Shown: positions 27,851 to 42,441, numbered from the stretch's first letter. The stretch is 64,000 nt of DNA from Enterobacter asburiae (GCA_011754535.1 JAAQVN010000001.1:248001-312000), one strand, 5' to 3'. Translations and numbers: made by a program. The notes: generated by a model from the letters alone, not told the origin.

Positions 27851-27949
27851 AACTCTTGTTCCCTTCGCAGGTATTAGCCTGATCAGGTTCCGCGGATCCC
27901 GAATTAACGGTCTCAGCCCGCGCGTTCAGGCGCTGGGCACTCCGACAAG
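27851..27949 (-). promoter_or_regulatory. TPP riboswitch upstream of thiC
   Basis: On the minus strand the THI-box landmarks are in order: CGGAGTGCC, GGGCTGAGACCG, then ACCTGATCAGGCTAATACC and GCGAAGGGAAC. These are the pyrimidine- and diphosphate-sensing halves of the TPP aptamer. It ends about 90 bases before the thiC ATG, as for E. coli thiC, where TPP binding blocks translation initiation. Confidence 0.95.
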
Positions 27950-27974
27950 AAAAATCCCCCTCCGTAGAGGGGCG
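27950..27974 (-). terminator. Hairpin with T-run, likely rsd terminator
   Basis: On the minus strand GCCCCTC TACG GAGGGG is followed by GATTTTT. It lies about 35 bases after the rsd stop but also downstream of the probable thiC promoter, so it forms the 5' tip of the thiC leader. Confidence 0.65.
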
Positions 27975-27983
27975 AATGGTTGT

Positions 27984-28012
27984 AAATTACTCGTTAACGA
28001 TTAAGAACTCAA
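27984..28012 (-). promoter_or_regulatory. Probable thiC promoter, overlapping the end of rsd
   Basis: TTGAGT (28007-28012), a 17-base spacer and TAATTT (27984-27989) on the minus strand. The -35 lies over the rsd stop codon. The predicted start near 27977 places the terminator-like hairpin and then the riboswitch at the mRNA 5' end. Confidence 0.6.
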
Positions 28013-28506
28013 GCCGGGCGCACGACGTTATCTTCGTGGCTGACGTCCAGGCCGTTATCCAGGGCGAGGGCGATCAGCTTATCTTCCAGCGTGAATCGCT
28101 CTTCCAGCGCTTCGCCAAGGTCGGAAAGCGCCTGCTGGAACTCAAGATAATTATCGTGATCGATGGCATTCTCGAGCGTGGAATCGTAGTAATCCATAAT
28201 CTGCTGGGTATTGGCTTCCAGTAGTGGACAAAGTTTGCTGGCCGCTAAACAGGGATTTGTGCCTTCCATTTCGCGGATAATACGTTCATAAATGTTGAAA
28301 TGGCCGTCGGAAAGGTAGTCGACCAGGCTCTGACAAAAATCATCCAGCGCTTTTTCGTTCAGCCGCATAAAGGATTCTTTGCCAGGCTTAAGACCGACCA
28401 GATTGTAATACGCCACGAGGAGATGCTTGCGTACATGTAGCCAGCGATCCACCAGTGTGTTACTTCCTCCAACGCGCTCCGTCAGGCTTTCTAGCTGGTT
28501 TAACAT
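28009..28506 (-). CDS. rsd: Regulator of sigma D (anti-sigma 70 factor Rsd)
   Basis: A 165-residue helical protein that binds region 4 of sigma-70 in stationary phase and, in E. coli, stimulates SpoT when in complex with HPr. The N-terminal WLHVRKHLLVAYYNLVGLKP and FCQSLVDYLSDGHFNIYERI match the family. It is slightly longer than E. coli Rsd (158), with extra residues at the C-terminus (NGLDVSHEDNVVRPA). It is divergent from nudC and upstream of the thi operon. Confidence 0.95.
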   Translation of the reverse strand: MLNQLESLTERVGGSNTLVDRWLHVRKHLLVAYYNLVGLKPGKESFMRLNEKALDDFCQSLVDYLSDGHFNIYERIIREMEGTNPCLAASKLCPLLEANTQQIMDYYDSTLENAIDHDNYLEFQQALSDLGEALEERFTLEDKLIALALDNGLDVSHEDNVVRPA

Positions 28507-28601
28507 GGTCGACTCCGCAAAGTTTAGAATGGGATCTACTTATCCAAAATGTAACCACAATGCTAACAACATGTCAGTGAAGCGAAGGTAGTGCAATAGA
28601 T

Positions 28602-29375
28602 ATGGATCGTATTATTGAAAAATCAGATCTGGGTTGGTGGATCGTCAGTCACGAACAGAAGTTGTGGCTGCCCGGTGGAGAAATACCCTACGGTGCGGCA
28701 GAAACGTTCGATCTCGTGGGCCTGCCTGCGCTCAGGATCGGCGAGTGGCAGGGTGAGCCCGTATGGTTGATCCAACAAGCGCGTCGTCAGGATATGGGAT
28801 CCGTTCGCCAGGTGCTTGATCTGGATGCGGGACTGTTCCAGCTCGCGGGGCGGGGCGTGCAGCTGGCGGAGTTTTATCGCTCGCACAAATACTGCGGCTA
28901 TTGCGGGCATACCATGCACCCAAGCAAAACCGAGTGGGCGCTGCTCTGCGGCCACTGCCGTGAACGTTATTATCCGCAGATCGCGCCGTGCATCATCGTC
29001 GCTATCCGTCGGGAAGATTCCATCCTGCTGGCGCAGCATACCCGCCATCGCAACGGCATTCATACCGTCCTCGCCGGGTTCGTCGAGGTGGGCGAAACGC
29101 TGGAGCAGGCGGTAGCGCGCGAGGTGATGGAAGAGAGCGGAATCAAGGTGAAAAACCTGCGCTACGTCACCTCGCAGCCGTGGCCGTTCCCGATGTCGCT
29201 GATGACGGCGTTTATGGCTGAATATGATAGCGGCGAGATCGTTATCGACCAGAAAGAGCTGCTGGAGGCAAACTGGTATCGTTATGACGATCTGCCTCTT
29301 TTACCCCCACCGGGTACGGTGGCGCGTCGGCTGATAGAAGATACCGTGGCGATGTGTCGGGCCGAGTATGAGTAG
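28602..29375 (+). CDS. nudC: NAD-decapping hydrolase NudC
   Basis: A 257-residue Nudix enzyme that hydrolyses NADH and removes NAD caps from RNA. The zinc ribbon uses C98, C101, C116 and C119 (CGYCGH...CGHC). The Nudix box runs from G159 to I181 ([13 protein letters not shown] then [10 protein letters not shown]). The NADH-type [11 protein letters not shown] motif follows the box. Its length equals E. coli NudC. It is divergent from rsd and probably co-transcribed with hemE. Confidence 0.97.
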   Translation: MDRIIEKSDLGWWIVSHEQKLWLPGGEIPYGAAETFDLVGLPALRIGEWQGEPVWLIQQARRQDMGSVRQVLDLDAGLFQLAGRGVQLAEFYRSHKYCGYCGHTMHPSKTEWALLCGHCRERYYPQIAPCIIVAIRREDSILLAQHTRHRNGIHTVLAGFVEVGETLEQAVAREVMEESGIKVKNLRYVTSQPWPFPMSLMTAFMAEYDSGEIVIDQKELLEANWYRYDDLPLLPPPGTVARRLIEDTVAMCRAEYE

Positions 29376-29413
29376 TGTTACACTGAGGCCATGACGCTTA
29401 AGGAACTGCAAAA

Positions 29414-30478
<1,065 letters not shown>

Positions 30479-30487
30479 GGAGAGGTT

Positions 30488-31159
30488 ATGGATCTCGCGT
30501 CGCTACGCGCTCAGCAAATCGAACTGGCTTCATCGGTGATCCGTGAGGATCGTCTGGATAAGGATCCTCCGCAGTACATTGGTGGAGCGGACGTCGGGTT
30601 CGAGCAGGGTGGGGAAGTGACGCGAGCGGCGATGGTCGTACTGAAATACCCTTCGCTTGAGCTGGTGGAGTACAAGGTGGCGCGTATCGCGACCACCATG
30701 CCGTACATTCCGGGTTTCCTCTCCTTTCGCGAATATCCCGCGCTGCTGGCAGCGTGGGAACAGCTCTCGCAAAAACCTGACCTGCTGTTTGTCGATGGAC
30801 ACGGTATTTCCCACCCGCGCCGCTTAGGCGTTGCCAGCCACTTTGGGCTGCTGGTGGATGTGCCGACCATCGGCGTTGCCAAGAAGCGCCTGTGTGGGGC
30901 GTTTGAGCCGCTCTCCCCAGAGCCTGGCGCGCTGGCGCCGCTCATCCATAAAGGCGAGCAGCTGGCGTGGGTCTGGCGCAGCAAGGCGCGCTGTAACCCG
31001 CTGTTCATCGCCACCGGGCACCGGGTCAGTATGGACAGCGCCCTGGCGTGGGTTCAGCGCTGCATGAAGGGCTACCGTTTACCTGAGCCGACGCGCTGGG
31101 CGGACGCCGTTGCCTCCTCGCGTCCGGCTTTTGTTCGTTGGCAGGAAATTCAGCCGTGA
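30488..31159 (+). CDS. nfi: Endonuclease V (deoxyinosine 3'-endonuclease)
   Basis: A 223-residue DNA repair nuclease that nicks near deoxyinosine. The first acidic catalytic residue is D35 in GGADVGF; FLSFRE and [20 protein letters not shown] carry the other active-site residues, and the wedge motif PYIPG is present. The gene starts 9 bases after hemE. Confidence 0.97.
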   Translation: MDLASLRAQQIELASSVIREDRLDKDPPQYIGGADVGFEQGGEVTRAAMVVLKYPSLELVEYKVARIATTMPYIPGFLSFREYPALLAAWEQLSQKPDLLFVDGHGISHPRRLGVASHFGLLVDVPTIGVAKKRLCGAFEPLSPEPGALAPLIHKGEQLAWVWRSKARCNPLFIATGHRVSMDSALAWVQRCMKGYRLPEPTRWADAVASSRPAFVRWQEIQP

Positions 31160-31200
31160 TTCAGGTAAACTGCGGCTAATTTTCGATTCGAGACATCATC

Positions 31201-31791
31201 ATGCTACAAAACCCGATTCATCTGCGCCTTGAGAAGCTGGAAAGCTGGCAGCACGTGACGTTTATGGCTTGCCTGTGCGAGCGCATGTATCCCAACTACG
31301 CCGCGTTCTGTAAGCAAACGGAGTTTGGCGAAGGCCAGATTTATCGCCGCATCCTGGATTTAATCTGGGAGACGCTGACGGTTAAAGACGCGAAGGTGAA
31401 CTTCGACTCTCAGCTGGAAAAGCTGGAAGAGGCGATCCCGGTTGCGGATGATTTTGACCTGTACGGAGTTTATCCAGCGATTGATGCCTGCGTCGCGTTA
31501 AGCGAGCTGCTCCACTCTCGTCTGAGCGGTGAAACGCTGGAGCACGCTATCGAAGTCAGTAAGGCCTCAATTACCACCGTCGCGATGCTGGAGATGACCC
31601 AGGCAGGTCGTGAAATGACCGACGAAGAGCTGCGTGCCAATCCGGCCGTAGAGCAAGAATGGGACATCCAGTGGGAAATTTTCCGCCTGCTGGCAGAGTG
31701 TGAAGAACGCGATATTGAGCTGATCAAAGGTCTGCGAGCGGACTTACGTGAGGCCGGCGAGAGCAATATTGGTATAATTTTTAACCAATGA
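31201..31791 (+). CDS. yjaG: YjaG family protein (DUF416)
   Basis: A 196-residue, mostly helical and acidic cytosolic protein with the same length and position as E. coli YjaG. No catalytic motif or membrane segment is visible and the function is not established. It sits between nfi and hupA, 41 bases after nfi, in the same orientation. Confidence 0.93.
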   Translation: MLQNPIHLRLEKLESWQHVTFMACLCERMYPNYAAFCKQTEFGEGQIYRRILDLIWETLTVKDAKVNFDSQLEKLEEAIPVADDFDLYGVYPAIDACVALSELLHSRLSGETLEHAIEVSKASITTVAMLEMTQAGREMTDEELRANPAVEQEWDIQWEIFRLLAECEERDIELIKGLRADLREAGESNIGIIFNQ

Positions 31792-31977
31792 GACAACAAA
31801 ACGTGATTTAACGCCTGTTTTGTCGCTCCTCGACTCTTCCCTTCTGCCCCCCGTCTGGTCTACATTTGGGGGGCGAAAAAAAGTGGCTATCGGTGCGTGT
31901 ATGCAGGAGAGTGCTTTTTTGGCATTTTCGTCGCACTCGATGCTTAGCAAGCGATAAACACATTGAAAGGATAACTT

Positions 31978-32250
31978 ATGAACAAGACTCAACTGATTGA
32001 TGTAATTGCGGACAAGGCTGATCTGTCTAAAGTGCAGGCTAAAGCTGCTCTGGAATCTACCCTGGCTGCTATTACTGAGTCTCTGAAAGAAGGCGATGCT
32101 GTACAACTGGTTGGTTTCGGTACCTTCAAAGTGAACCACCGCGCTGAGCGTACTGGCCGCAACCCGCAGACCGGTAAAGAAATCAAAATCGCCGCAGCTA
32201 ACGTGCCGGCATTTGTTTCTGGTAAAGCACTGAAAGACGCTGTTAAGTAA
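31978..32250 (+). CDS. hupA: DNA-binding protein HU-alpha
   Basis: A 90-residue nucleoid protein that bends and compacts DNA as a dimer, usually with HupB. The DNA-contacting arm is in [20 protein letters not shown], with the conserved proline in RNPQTGKE. It is preceded by AAAGGATAACTT, a good ribosome binding site. The 186-base gap to yjaG holds the promoter region and a C/G-rich inverted repeat near 31846-31875. yjaH begins 5 bases after the stop. Confidence 0.98.
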   Translation: MNKTQLIDVIADKADLSKVQAKAALESTLAAITESLKEGDAVQLVGFGTFKVNHRAERTGRNPQTGKEIKIAAANVPAFVSGKALKDAVK

Positions 32251-32255
32251 GACGC

Positions 32256-32954
32256 GTGGCAGTGAACAGTTTTAGCGAAGGGGCGGCAACGCCCCTTTTG
32301 TCTTTCTGGCGTGGAACGCTCGCGCTGGCAGGCGTGCTGTTGCTGTCAGCCTGTAGCCACGATTCCTCCCTCCCTCCGTTTACCGCCAGCGGTTACGCGG
32401 ACAACCAGGGGGCGGTCAGGATCTGGCGCAAAGATTCCGGTGGCGAAGTGCATCTGCTTTCTGCCTTCAGCCCGTGGCATAACGGCAATACGTCGACTGC
32501 GGAATATCGCTGGCAGGGAGATGACCTGTCGCTGATTGAACTGAACGTCTACAGCAAAACCCCCGAACACGTGAAAGTGCGTTTTGATGACCATGGCGAG
32601 CTGAGCTTTATGCAGCGTGAAGTCGGCGGTCAAAAACAGCAGCTTTCCAGTGATCAAATCGCCCTCTACCGTTACCGTGCCGAACAAATCCGCCAGACAA
32701 GCGACGCGCTGCGTCTGGGACGCGTTGTGCTGCGCCAGGGGCGCTGGCATACCGATGGAACGGTGACCACCTGCGAAGGGCAGACGGTGAAGCCTGAGCT
32801 CGAATCCTGGGCTACCGAACATATTCAACGCCGTCAGCGTCATTCATCAATGGAGGTGAGTGTGGCGTGGCTGGAAGCGCCGGAAGGCTCTCAGCTGCTG
32901 CTGGTGGCGAACGAAGACTTCTGCACCTGGCAGCCGACAGAGAAAAGTTTTTGA
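32256..32954 (+). CDS. yjaH: YjaH family lipoprotein (DUF1481)
   Basis: A 232-residue predicted lipoprotein. A hydrophobic signal segment (GTLALAGVLLLSAC) ends in a lipobox with the acylated cysteine at 33. GTG at 32256 is used as start, but the GTG at 32262 is equally possible. The remainder is soluble, with paired cysteines (CEGQ and DFCTW) late in the chain that might form a disulfide. The function is unknown. It follows hupA by 5 bases as in E. coli; zraPSR, which follows yjaH in E. coli, is missing. Confidence 0.88.
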   Translation: MAVNSFSEGAATPLLSFWRGTLALAGVLLLSACSHDSSLPPFTASGYADNQGAVRIWRKDSGGEVHLLSAFSPWHNGNTSTAEYRWQGDDLSLIELNVYSKTPEHVKVRFDDHGELSFMQREVGGQKQQLSSDQIALYRYRAEQIRQTSDALRLGRVVLRQGRWHTDGTVTTCEGQTVKPELESWATEHIQRRQRHSSMEVSVAWLEAPEGSQLLLVANEDFCTWQPTEKSF

Positions 32955-32962
32955 TTTAAGTT

Positions 32963-32998
32963 CCCTCTCCCTTGAGGGAGAGGGTTAGGGAGAGGGTG
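32963..32998 (+). repeat. REP-like palindrome between yjaH and purD
   Basis: A single unit, CCCTCTCCCT TGA GGGAGAGGG with tail TTAGGGAGAGGG, is the same family as at 204-282. It lies in the short gap between convergent yjaH and purD, where it could end transcription or stabilise 3' ends. Confidence 0.85.
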
Positions 32999-33003
32999 TG
33001 AAA

Positions 33004-34296
33004 TTACTCGCCCTGCTCACGCGCAATCGCGCGATAACCGATATCCTGGCGGCTGAAGCTGCCGTCCCAGTGAATATCCGCCATCAGCGCATAAGCGCGC
33101 TTCTGCGCTTCTGCCACGGTATGGCCCAGCGCGGTGGCGCACAGCACGCGGCCACCGTTGGTGAGGACGCGATCGTCGTCAGCCAGCTTCGTCCCGGCGT
33201 GGAACACCTTCGCACCGTCAATTTCTTCCAGCGGCAGGCCGTGGATTTCATCGCCGGTGCTGTAGCTACCCGGATACCCGCCCGCAGCAATCACCACGCC
33301 CAGAGACGCGCGCTCGTCCCACTCTGAGGTTTTCTCGTCGAGCTTGCCTTCGCAGGCTGCCAGACACAGATCCACCAGATCGGATTTCATGCGCAGCATG
33401 ATAGGCTGTGTTTCCGGATCGCCGAAGCGGCAGTTGAATTCAATCACCTTCGGGTTGCCCTGCTTATCGATCATCAGACCTGCGTAAAGAAAACCAGTGT
33501 AGGTATTGCCTTCCGCCGACATCCCTTTCACGGTAGGCCAGATGATGCGGTCCATGGTGCGCTGGTGCACTTCGTCAGTCACTACCGGAGCAGGGGAGTA
33601 GGCGCCCATCCCGCCGGTATTCGGGCCGGTATCGCCGTTGCCCACGCGCTTGTGATCCTGGCTGGTGGCCATCGGCAGAACGTGCTCGCCGTCGACCATC
33701 ACGATAAAACTCGCCTCTTCACCGTCGAGGAACTCTTCGATCACGATGCGGTGGCCCGCGTCGCCAAAGGCGTTGCCGGCCAGCATATCGTGAACAGCGG
33801 CTTCGGCTTCCTCGAGGGTCATCGCGACGATAACGCCTTTCCCGGCGGCCAGACCGTCGGCCTTGATGACAATCGGCGCGCCTTTTTCACGTAAGTAGGC
33901 CAGGGCTGGCTCCACTTCGGTGAAGTTCTGATACTCCGCCGTCGGAATGTTATGACGCGCGAGGAAATCTTTGGTGAAGGCTTTAGAGCCTTCAAGCTGG
34001 GCTGCACCTTCCGTTGGGCCGAAGATTTTCAGGCCTGCTGCGCGGAACGCATCCACCACGCCAATTACCAGCGGTGCTTCCGGGCCCACAATCGTCAGGT
34101 CGATTTTCTCGCTCTGGGCAAAGCTCAGCAGCGCCGGGATATCGGTCACGCCGATAGCCACGTTCTGCAGCGCGGGTTCCAGCGCGGTACCGGCGTTGCC
34201 CGGTGCCACGAAGACGGTATCAACCAGCGGAGACTGCGCCGCTTTCCACGCCAGAGCGTGCTCGCGCCCGCCGTTACCAATCACTAATACTTTCAT
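33004..34296 (-). CDS. purD: Phosphoribosylamine--glycine ligase
   Basis: A 430-residue ATP-grasp enzyme joining phosphoribosylamine and glycine, the second step of purine synthesis. The N-terminal MKVLVIGNGGREHALAW, the ATP-grasp stretch APIVIKADGLAAGKGVIVA and the signature RFGDPETQPIM are intact. It is one residue longer than E. coli PurD, with a variant C-terminus (AREQGE). It follows purH after 15 bases. Confidence 0.97.
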   Translation of the reverse strand: MKVLVIGNGGREHALAWKAAQSPLVDTVFVAPGNAGTALEPALQNVAIGVTDIPALLSFAQSEKIDLTIVGPEAPLVIGVVDAFRAAGLKIFGPTEGAAQLEGSKAFTKDFLARHNIPTAEYQNFTEVEPALAYLREKGAPIVIKADGLAAGKGVIVAMTLEEAEAAVHDMLAGNAFGDAGHRIVIEEFLDGEEASFIVMVDGEHVLPMATSQDHKRVGNGDTGPNTGGMGAYSPAPVVTDEVHQRTMDRIIWPTVKGMSAEGNTYTGFLYAGLMIDKQGNPKVIEFNCRFGDPETQPIMLRMKSDLVDLCLAACEGKLDEKTSEWDERASLGVVIAAGGYPGSYSTGDEIHGLPLEEIDGAKVFHAGTKLADDDRVLTNGGRVLCATALGHTVAEAQKRAYALMADIHWDGSFSRQDIGYRAIAREQGE

Positions 34297-34311
34297 TTTC
34301 TGCTCCGGGAA

Positions 34312-35901
34312 TTAATGGCGGAAGTGACGCATGTCGGTGAAGATCATCGCGATGCCGTGTTCGTCGGCGGCGGCAATCACTTCGTCGTCGCGGATAGAGC
34401 CGCCAGGCTGGATCACGCAGGTGATGCCCACAGCAGCAGCCGCGTCGATACCGTCACGGAACGGGAAGAAAGCGTCAGAAGCCATGGCGGAGCCTTTCAC
34501 TTCCAGACCTTCATCGCCTGCTTTAATGCCCGCAATTTTCGCGGAGTAAACGCGGCTCATCTGGCCGGCGCCTATCCCGATGGTCATGTTCTCTTTGGCG
34601 TAGACAATGGCGTTTGATTTGACGAACTTGGCGACCTTCCAGCAGAACAGCGCGTCACGCAGTTCCTGTTCGCTCGGCTGACGCTTGGTCACCACGCGCA
34701 GGTCGGCTTCTGTCACCATCCCCAGATCGCGGTCCTGAACCAGCAGACCGCCGTTCACGCGCTTGAAGTCCAGGCCCGGCACGCGTTCGGCCCACTGGCC
34801 GCAAACCAGTACGCGCACGTTCTGTTTCGCCGCGGTGATTTTTAGCGCTTCTTCGGATGCGGATGGCGCGATGATCACTTCAACGAACTGGCGGGAGATG
34901 ATGGCCTGTGCGGTTTCAGCATCCAGCTCGCGGTTGAAGGCGATAATGCCGCCGAACGCGGAGGTTGGGTCGGTTTTGTACGCGCGATCGTAGGCATCCA
35001 GAATAGAGCTGCTCACGGCAACGCCGCATGGGTTCGCATGCTTGACGATAACGCAGGCAGGCTCGCTGAACTCTTTCACGCACTCCAGCGCAGCGTCGGT
35101 GTCGGCAATGTTGTTATAGGAGAGCGCTTTGCCCTGCACCTGCTTGGCAGTCGCAACAGAGGCTTCTTTTACCTCTTCTTCTATATAGAAGGCTGCATGC
35201 TGGTGGCTGTTCTCGCCGTAACGCATATCCTGCTTCTTAATGAAGTTCAGGTTCAGGGTGCGCGGGAAGCGGCCAGAAGGATCTTTGCTTTCACCGTGGT
35301 AAGCCGGCACCAGGCTACCGAAGTAGTTGGCGATCATGCTGTCGTACGCCGCGGTGTGTTCGAAGGCTTTGATGGCGAGGTCGAAACGCGTTTCCAGTGT
35401 GAGCGACCCTTCGTTAGCATCCATCTCATTAATAATGGTTTCGTAATCGCTGCTCTTCACCACGATGGCCACATCTTTATGGTTCTTGGCTGCGGAGCGC
35501 ACCATGGTCGGGCCGCCGATATCAATATTCTCTACGGCATCTTCAAGAGAACAGCCTTCGCGGGCAACGGTTTGGGCAAACGGGTAGAGGTTAACGACCA
35601 CCATGTCGATTGGGGCGATGTCATGCTGTTTCATAATGGCGTCGTCCTGACCGCGACGGCCAAGAATACCGCCGTGTACTTTCGGGTGCAGGGTTTTGAC
35701 GCGTCCATCCATCATTTCCGGGAAACCGGTGTAATCGGACACTTCGGTTACCGGCAGACCTTTATCTGCTAACAGGCGAGCGGTACCGCCTGTGGAAAGC
35801 AGCTCCACACCGCGTGCGGAAAGTGCCTGAGCGAATTCGACGATACCGGCTTTATCAGAAACACTGAGCAGAGCGCGGCGGACTGGACGACGTTGTTGCA
35901 T
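34312..35901 (-). CDS. purH: Bifunctional AICAR formyltransferase / IMP cyclohydrolase
   Basis: A 529-residue protein catalysing the last two steps to IMP. The N-terminal MGS-like cyclohydrolase domain (about 1-200) starts [16 protein letters not shown]; the C-terminal AICAR transformylase domain includes the KHANPCG active-site segment. The ATG at 35901 gives the E. coli length, so I prefer it over one seven codons upstream. First gene of purHD, with a PurR box upstream. Confidence 0.98.
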   Translation of the reverse strand: MQQRRPVRRALLSVSDKAGIVEFAQALSARGVELLSTGGTARLLADKGLPVTEVSDYTGFPEMMDGRVKTLHPKVHGGILGRRGQDDAIMKQHDIAPIDMVVVNLYPFAQTVAREGCSLEDAVENIDIGGPTMVRSAAKNHKDVAIVVKSSDYETIINEMDANEGSLTLETRFDLAIKAFEHTAAYDSMIANYFGSLVPAYHGESKDPSGRFPRTLNLNFIKKQDMRYGENSHQHAAFYIEEEVKEASVATAKQVQGKALSYNNIADTDAALECVKEFSEPACVIVKHANPCGVAVSSSILDAYDRAYKTDPTSAFGGIIAFNRELDAETAQAIISRQFVEVIIAPSASEEALKITAAKQNVRVLVCGQWAERVPGLDFKRVNGGLLVQDRDLGMVTEADLRVVTKRQPSEQELRDALFCWKVAKFVKSNAIVYAKENMTIGIGAGQMSRVYSAKIAGIKAGDEGLEVKGSAMASDAFFPFRDGIDAAAAVGITCVIQPGGSIRDDEVIAAADEHGIAMIFTDMRHFRH

Positions 35902-35935
35902 GGTAAATCCCCTGGATTTCACGATTACAGAGAGC

Positions 35936-35970
35936 GTTAGATGAATTTTCCAGTGAAAAACTCATCTAAC
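35936..35970 (-). other. Strong hairpin in the purHD leader
   Basis: A 9-base perfect stem (GTTAGATGA / TCATCTAAC) continues, after one mismatch, into TTTTC / GAAAA around a four-base loop. It sits about 35 bases upstream of the purH start within the expected 5' untranslated region. There is no T-run. Role unknown. Confidence 0.75.
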
Positions 35971-36009
35971 ACACCTGACGGGGCATCCTTATTAAGCGCG
36001 AGCATTTTA

Positions 36010-36025
36010 ACGAAAACGTTTGCGC
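36010..36025 (-). promoter_or_regulatory. PurR operator of purHD
   Basis: Minus-strand GCGCAAACGTTTTCGT matches the PurR consensus (ANGCAANCGNTTNCNT) well and equals the E. coli purH box as I recall it. It overlaps a TAAAAT -10 candidate just downstream, so purine-bound PurR would block the promoter. Confidence 0.85.
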
Positions 36026-36142
36026 AACGCTCGCATATTTTCACTTTTTCGTATCATTGTGGATAAGTCTGTGTGTAAAAAGGTATAAGGCGGGGGTTTG
36101 CTGTGGAATGCAGCAGTCAGTCATTTTTCTGTCATTTAGCGG

Positions 36143-36178
36143 TTGCGGCCTGCGGAGAACTCCCTATAATGCGCCTCC
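36143..36178 (+). promoter_or_regulatory. rRNA operon promoter P1
   Basis: TTGCGG (36143-36148), a 16-base spacer and TATAAT (36165-36170), followed by GCGCCTCCATC. The layout and ACTCCCTATAATGCGCC sequence are those of rrn P1 promoters. A+T-rich sequence just upstream (TCATTTTTCTGTCATTTAG) is a likely UP element. Confidence 0.9.
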
Positions 36179-36251
36179 ATCGACACGGCGGATGTGAATC
36201 ACTTCACAGACAACCCGGTCGGTTGAAGAGAAAAAATCCTGAAATAACGGG

Positions 36252-36279
36252 TTGACTCTGAAAGAGGAAAGCGTAATAT
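36252..36279 (+). promoter_or_regulatory. rRNA operon promoter P2
   Basis: TTGACT (36252-36257), a 16-base spacer and TAATAT (36274-36279), about 110 bases downstream of P1, the usual tandem arrangement. Confidence 0.85.
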
Positions 36280-36318
36280 ACGCCACCTCGCAACGGTGAG
36301 CTGAAAGCCGCGTTGCAC

Positions 36319-36360
36319 TGCTCTTTAACAATTTATCAGACAATCTGTGTGGGCACTCAA
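36319..36360 (+). promoter_or_regulatory. rRNA leader: boxA antiterminator and RNase III stem
   Basis: TGCTCTTTAACA (36319-36330) is the Nus-factor boxA. CAGACAATCTGTGTGGGCACT just after it pairs with AGTGCTCACACAGATTGTCTG at 38025-38045, forming the 16S processing stem. Confidence 0.88.
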
Positions 36361-36462
36361 AGTGACATGGATTCTTAATGTCTTCGGACAATAAATGAAT
36401 ACCAAGTCTCTGAGTGAACATACGTAATTCATTACGAAGTTTAATTCACGAGCATCAAACTT

Positions 36463-38002
<1,540 letters not shown>

Positions 38003-38201
38003 CCTTAAAGAACCTGCCTTTGCAGTGCTCACACAGATTGTCTGATGAATGATGAACTTCTGAATGTACTTTTGAGTGCATTAAGAAGTTTTGCTCTTTA
38101 AAAATCTGGATCAAGCTGAAAATTGAAACGACACACATGTTATGTGTGTTCGAGTCTCTCAAATTTTCGCAATCACGAAGTGAAACATCTTCGGGTTGTG
38201 A
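38003..38201 (+). other. 16S-23S spacer without a tRNA gene
   Basis: Only 199 bases separate 16S and 23S. The distal half of the 16S processing stem is present (38025-38045), then a hairpin (AACTTCTGAATGTAC / GTGCATTAAGAAGTT, 38055-38090), a boxA-like TGCTCTTTAAAAATC and the 23S leader ending in CGGGTTGTGA. No cloverleaf is found. E. coli rrnE carries tRNA-Glu here. Everything needed for processing appears intact, so this looks like a functional tRNA-less operon. Confidence 0.9.
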
Positions 38202-41105
<2,904 letters not shown>

Positions 41106-41172
41106 ACAACGCCGAAGGTGTTTTGGCGGAAGAGACAGAAGATTTTCAGCCTTGATACAGATTAACAGAATT

Positions 41173-41292
41173 TGCCTGGCGGCTTTAGCGCGGTGGTCCC
41201 ACCTGACCCCATGCCGAACTCAGAAGTGAAACGCCGTAGCGCCGATGGTAGTGTGGGGTCTCCCCATGTGAGAGTAGGGAACTGCCAGGCAT
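41173..41292 (+). rRNA. rrf: 5S ribosomal RNA
   Basis: A 120-base molecule from TGCCTGGCGGC to ACTGCCAGGCAT, with pairing ends. The 67-base spacer from 23S is shorter than in E. coli; it lacks a small hairpin that E. coli has before 5S. No distal tRNA follows. Confidence 0.97.
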
Positions 41293-41303
41293 CAATCAAG
41301 AAG

Positions 41304-41333
41304 AACCCCGTACCGTAAGGTGCGGGGTTTTTT
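41304..41333 (+). terminator. rRNA operon terminator
   Basis: AACCCCGTACC GTAA GGTGCGGGGTT followed by TTTT, 12 bases after 5S. A typical strong intrinsic terminator. Confidence 0.93.
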
Positions 41334-41416
41334 GCTTTTATTTTTCCTCTCTCTCCCTGAAACTTTCTCACCTTCAACTTGCAGACTCGACATTCCGATA
41401 GTTTCTGGGTATCGTT

Positions 41417-41448
41417 AGCTATCTGGATGTCTAAACGTTTATACGTAT
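41417..41448 (+). promoter_or_regulatory. MetJ operator of metA (four tandem met boxes)
   Basis: Four adjacent 8-base units, AGCTATCT GGATGTCT AAACGTTT ATACGTAT, resemble the AGACGTCT met box. They lie 20 bases before the metA start. MetJ with S-adenosylmethionine would bind cooperatively and repress. Confidence 0.85.
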
Positions 41449-41467
41449 GCTGTGAGGATATTAAGTT

Positions 41468-42397
41468 ATGCCGATTCGGGTGCAGGACGAGCTACCAGCC
41501 GTCAATTTCTTGCGTGAAGAAAACGTCTTCGTGATGACGGCTTCGCGTGCGACAGGTCAGGAAATTCGCCCGCTGAAGGTGCTTATTCTCAATCTGATGC
41601 CAAAAAAGATCGAAACAGAAAACCAGTTCCTGCGTCTTCTGTCGAACTCCCCGCTGCAGGTCGATATTCAGCTGCTGCGTATTGATGCCCGTGAGTCACG
41701 TAACACGCCCTCTGAGCATCTGAATAACTTCTACTGTAACTTCGAAGATATTCAGGGGGAAAACTTCGACGGACTGATTGTAACCGGCGCGCCGCTTGGC
41801 CTGGTGGAATTTAACGATGTCGCCTACTGGCCGCAGATCAAACAGGTGCTGGAGTGGGCAAAAGATCACGTCACGTCTACGCTGTTTGTCTGTTGGGCCG
41901 TACAGGCTGCACTCAACATTCTCTACGGTATTCCCAAACAGACCCGCACTGAAAAGCTCTCCGGCGTATACGAACACCACATTCTTCATCCACACGCGCT
42001 GTTGACGCGCGGGTTTGACGACTCCTTCCTGGCCCCGCATTCTCGCTACGCCGATTTCCCGGCCCAGCTGATTCGTGACTACACCGATCTGGAGATCCTG
42101 GCCGAAACGGAAGATGGAGATGCTTATCTGTTTGCCAGCAAGGATAAACGGATTGCATTCGTGACCGGGCATCCTGAGTACGATCCGCATACCCTTGCGT
42201 CAGAGTATTTCCGTGATGTCGAAGCGGGTCTTAATCCGGATGTACCGTACAACTATTTCCCGAAAGACGACCCGCAAAACAAACCGAGAGCGACCTGGCG
42301 CAGTCACGGGAATTTGCTTTTTACCAACTGGCTCAACTATTACGTCTATCAGATAACGCCATACGATCTGCGTCACATGAATCCGACGCTGGAGTAA
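41468..42397 (+). CDS. metA: Homoserine O-succinyltransferase
   Basis: A 309-residue cytosolic enzyme for the first committed step of methionine synthesis, succinylating homoserine. It has the glutamine-amidotransferase-like fold; the catalytic cysteine lies in [13 protein letters not shown] and the catalytic histidine in VTGHPEYD. The length equals E. coli MetA, which is feedback-inhibited and heat-labile. In E. coli other small genes (yjaA, yjaB) separate rrnE and metA; here metA follows the rrn terminator directly. Confidence 0.97.
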   Translation: MPIRVQDELPAVNFLREENVFVMTASRATGQEIRPLKVLILNLMPKKIETENQFLRLLSNSPLQVDIQLLRIDARESRNTPSEHLNNFYCNFEDIQGENFDGLIVTGAPLGLVEFNDVAYWPQIKQVLEWAKDHVTSTLFVCWAVQAALNILYGIPKQTRTEKLSGVYEHHILHPHALLTRGFDDSFLAPHSRYADFPAQLIRDYTDLEILAETEDGDAYLFASKDKRIAFVTGHPEYDPHTLASEYFRDVEAGLNPDVPYNYFPKDDPQNKPRATWRSHGNLLFTNWLNYYVYQITPYDLRHMNPTLE

Positions 42398-42441
42398 TCT
42401 TCTGCACTAAACGATCCTAAAGCGTTTCAGCTATTCAAATC

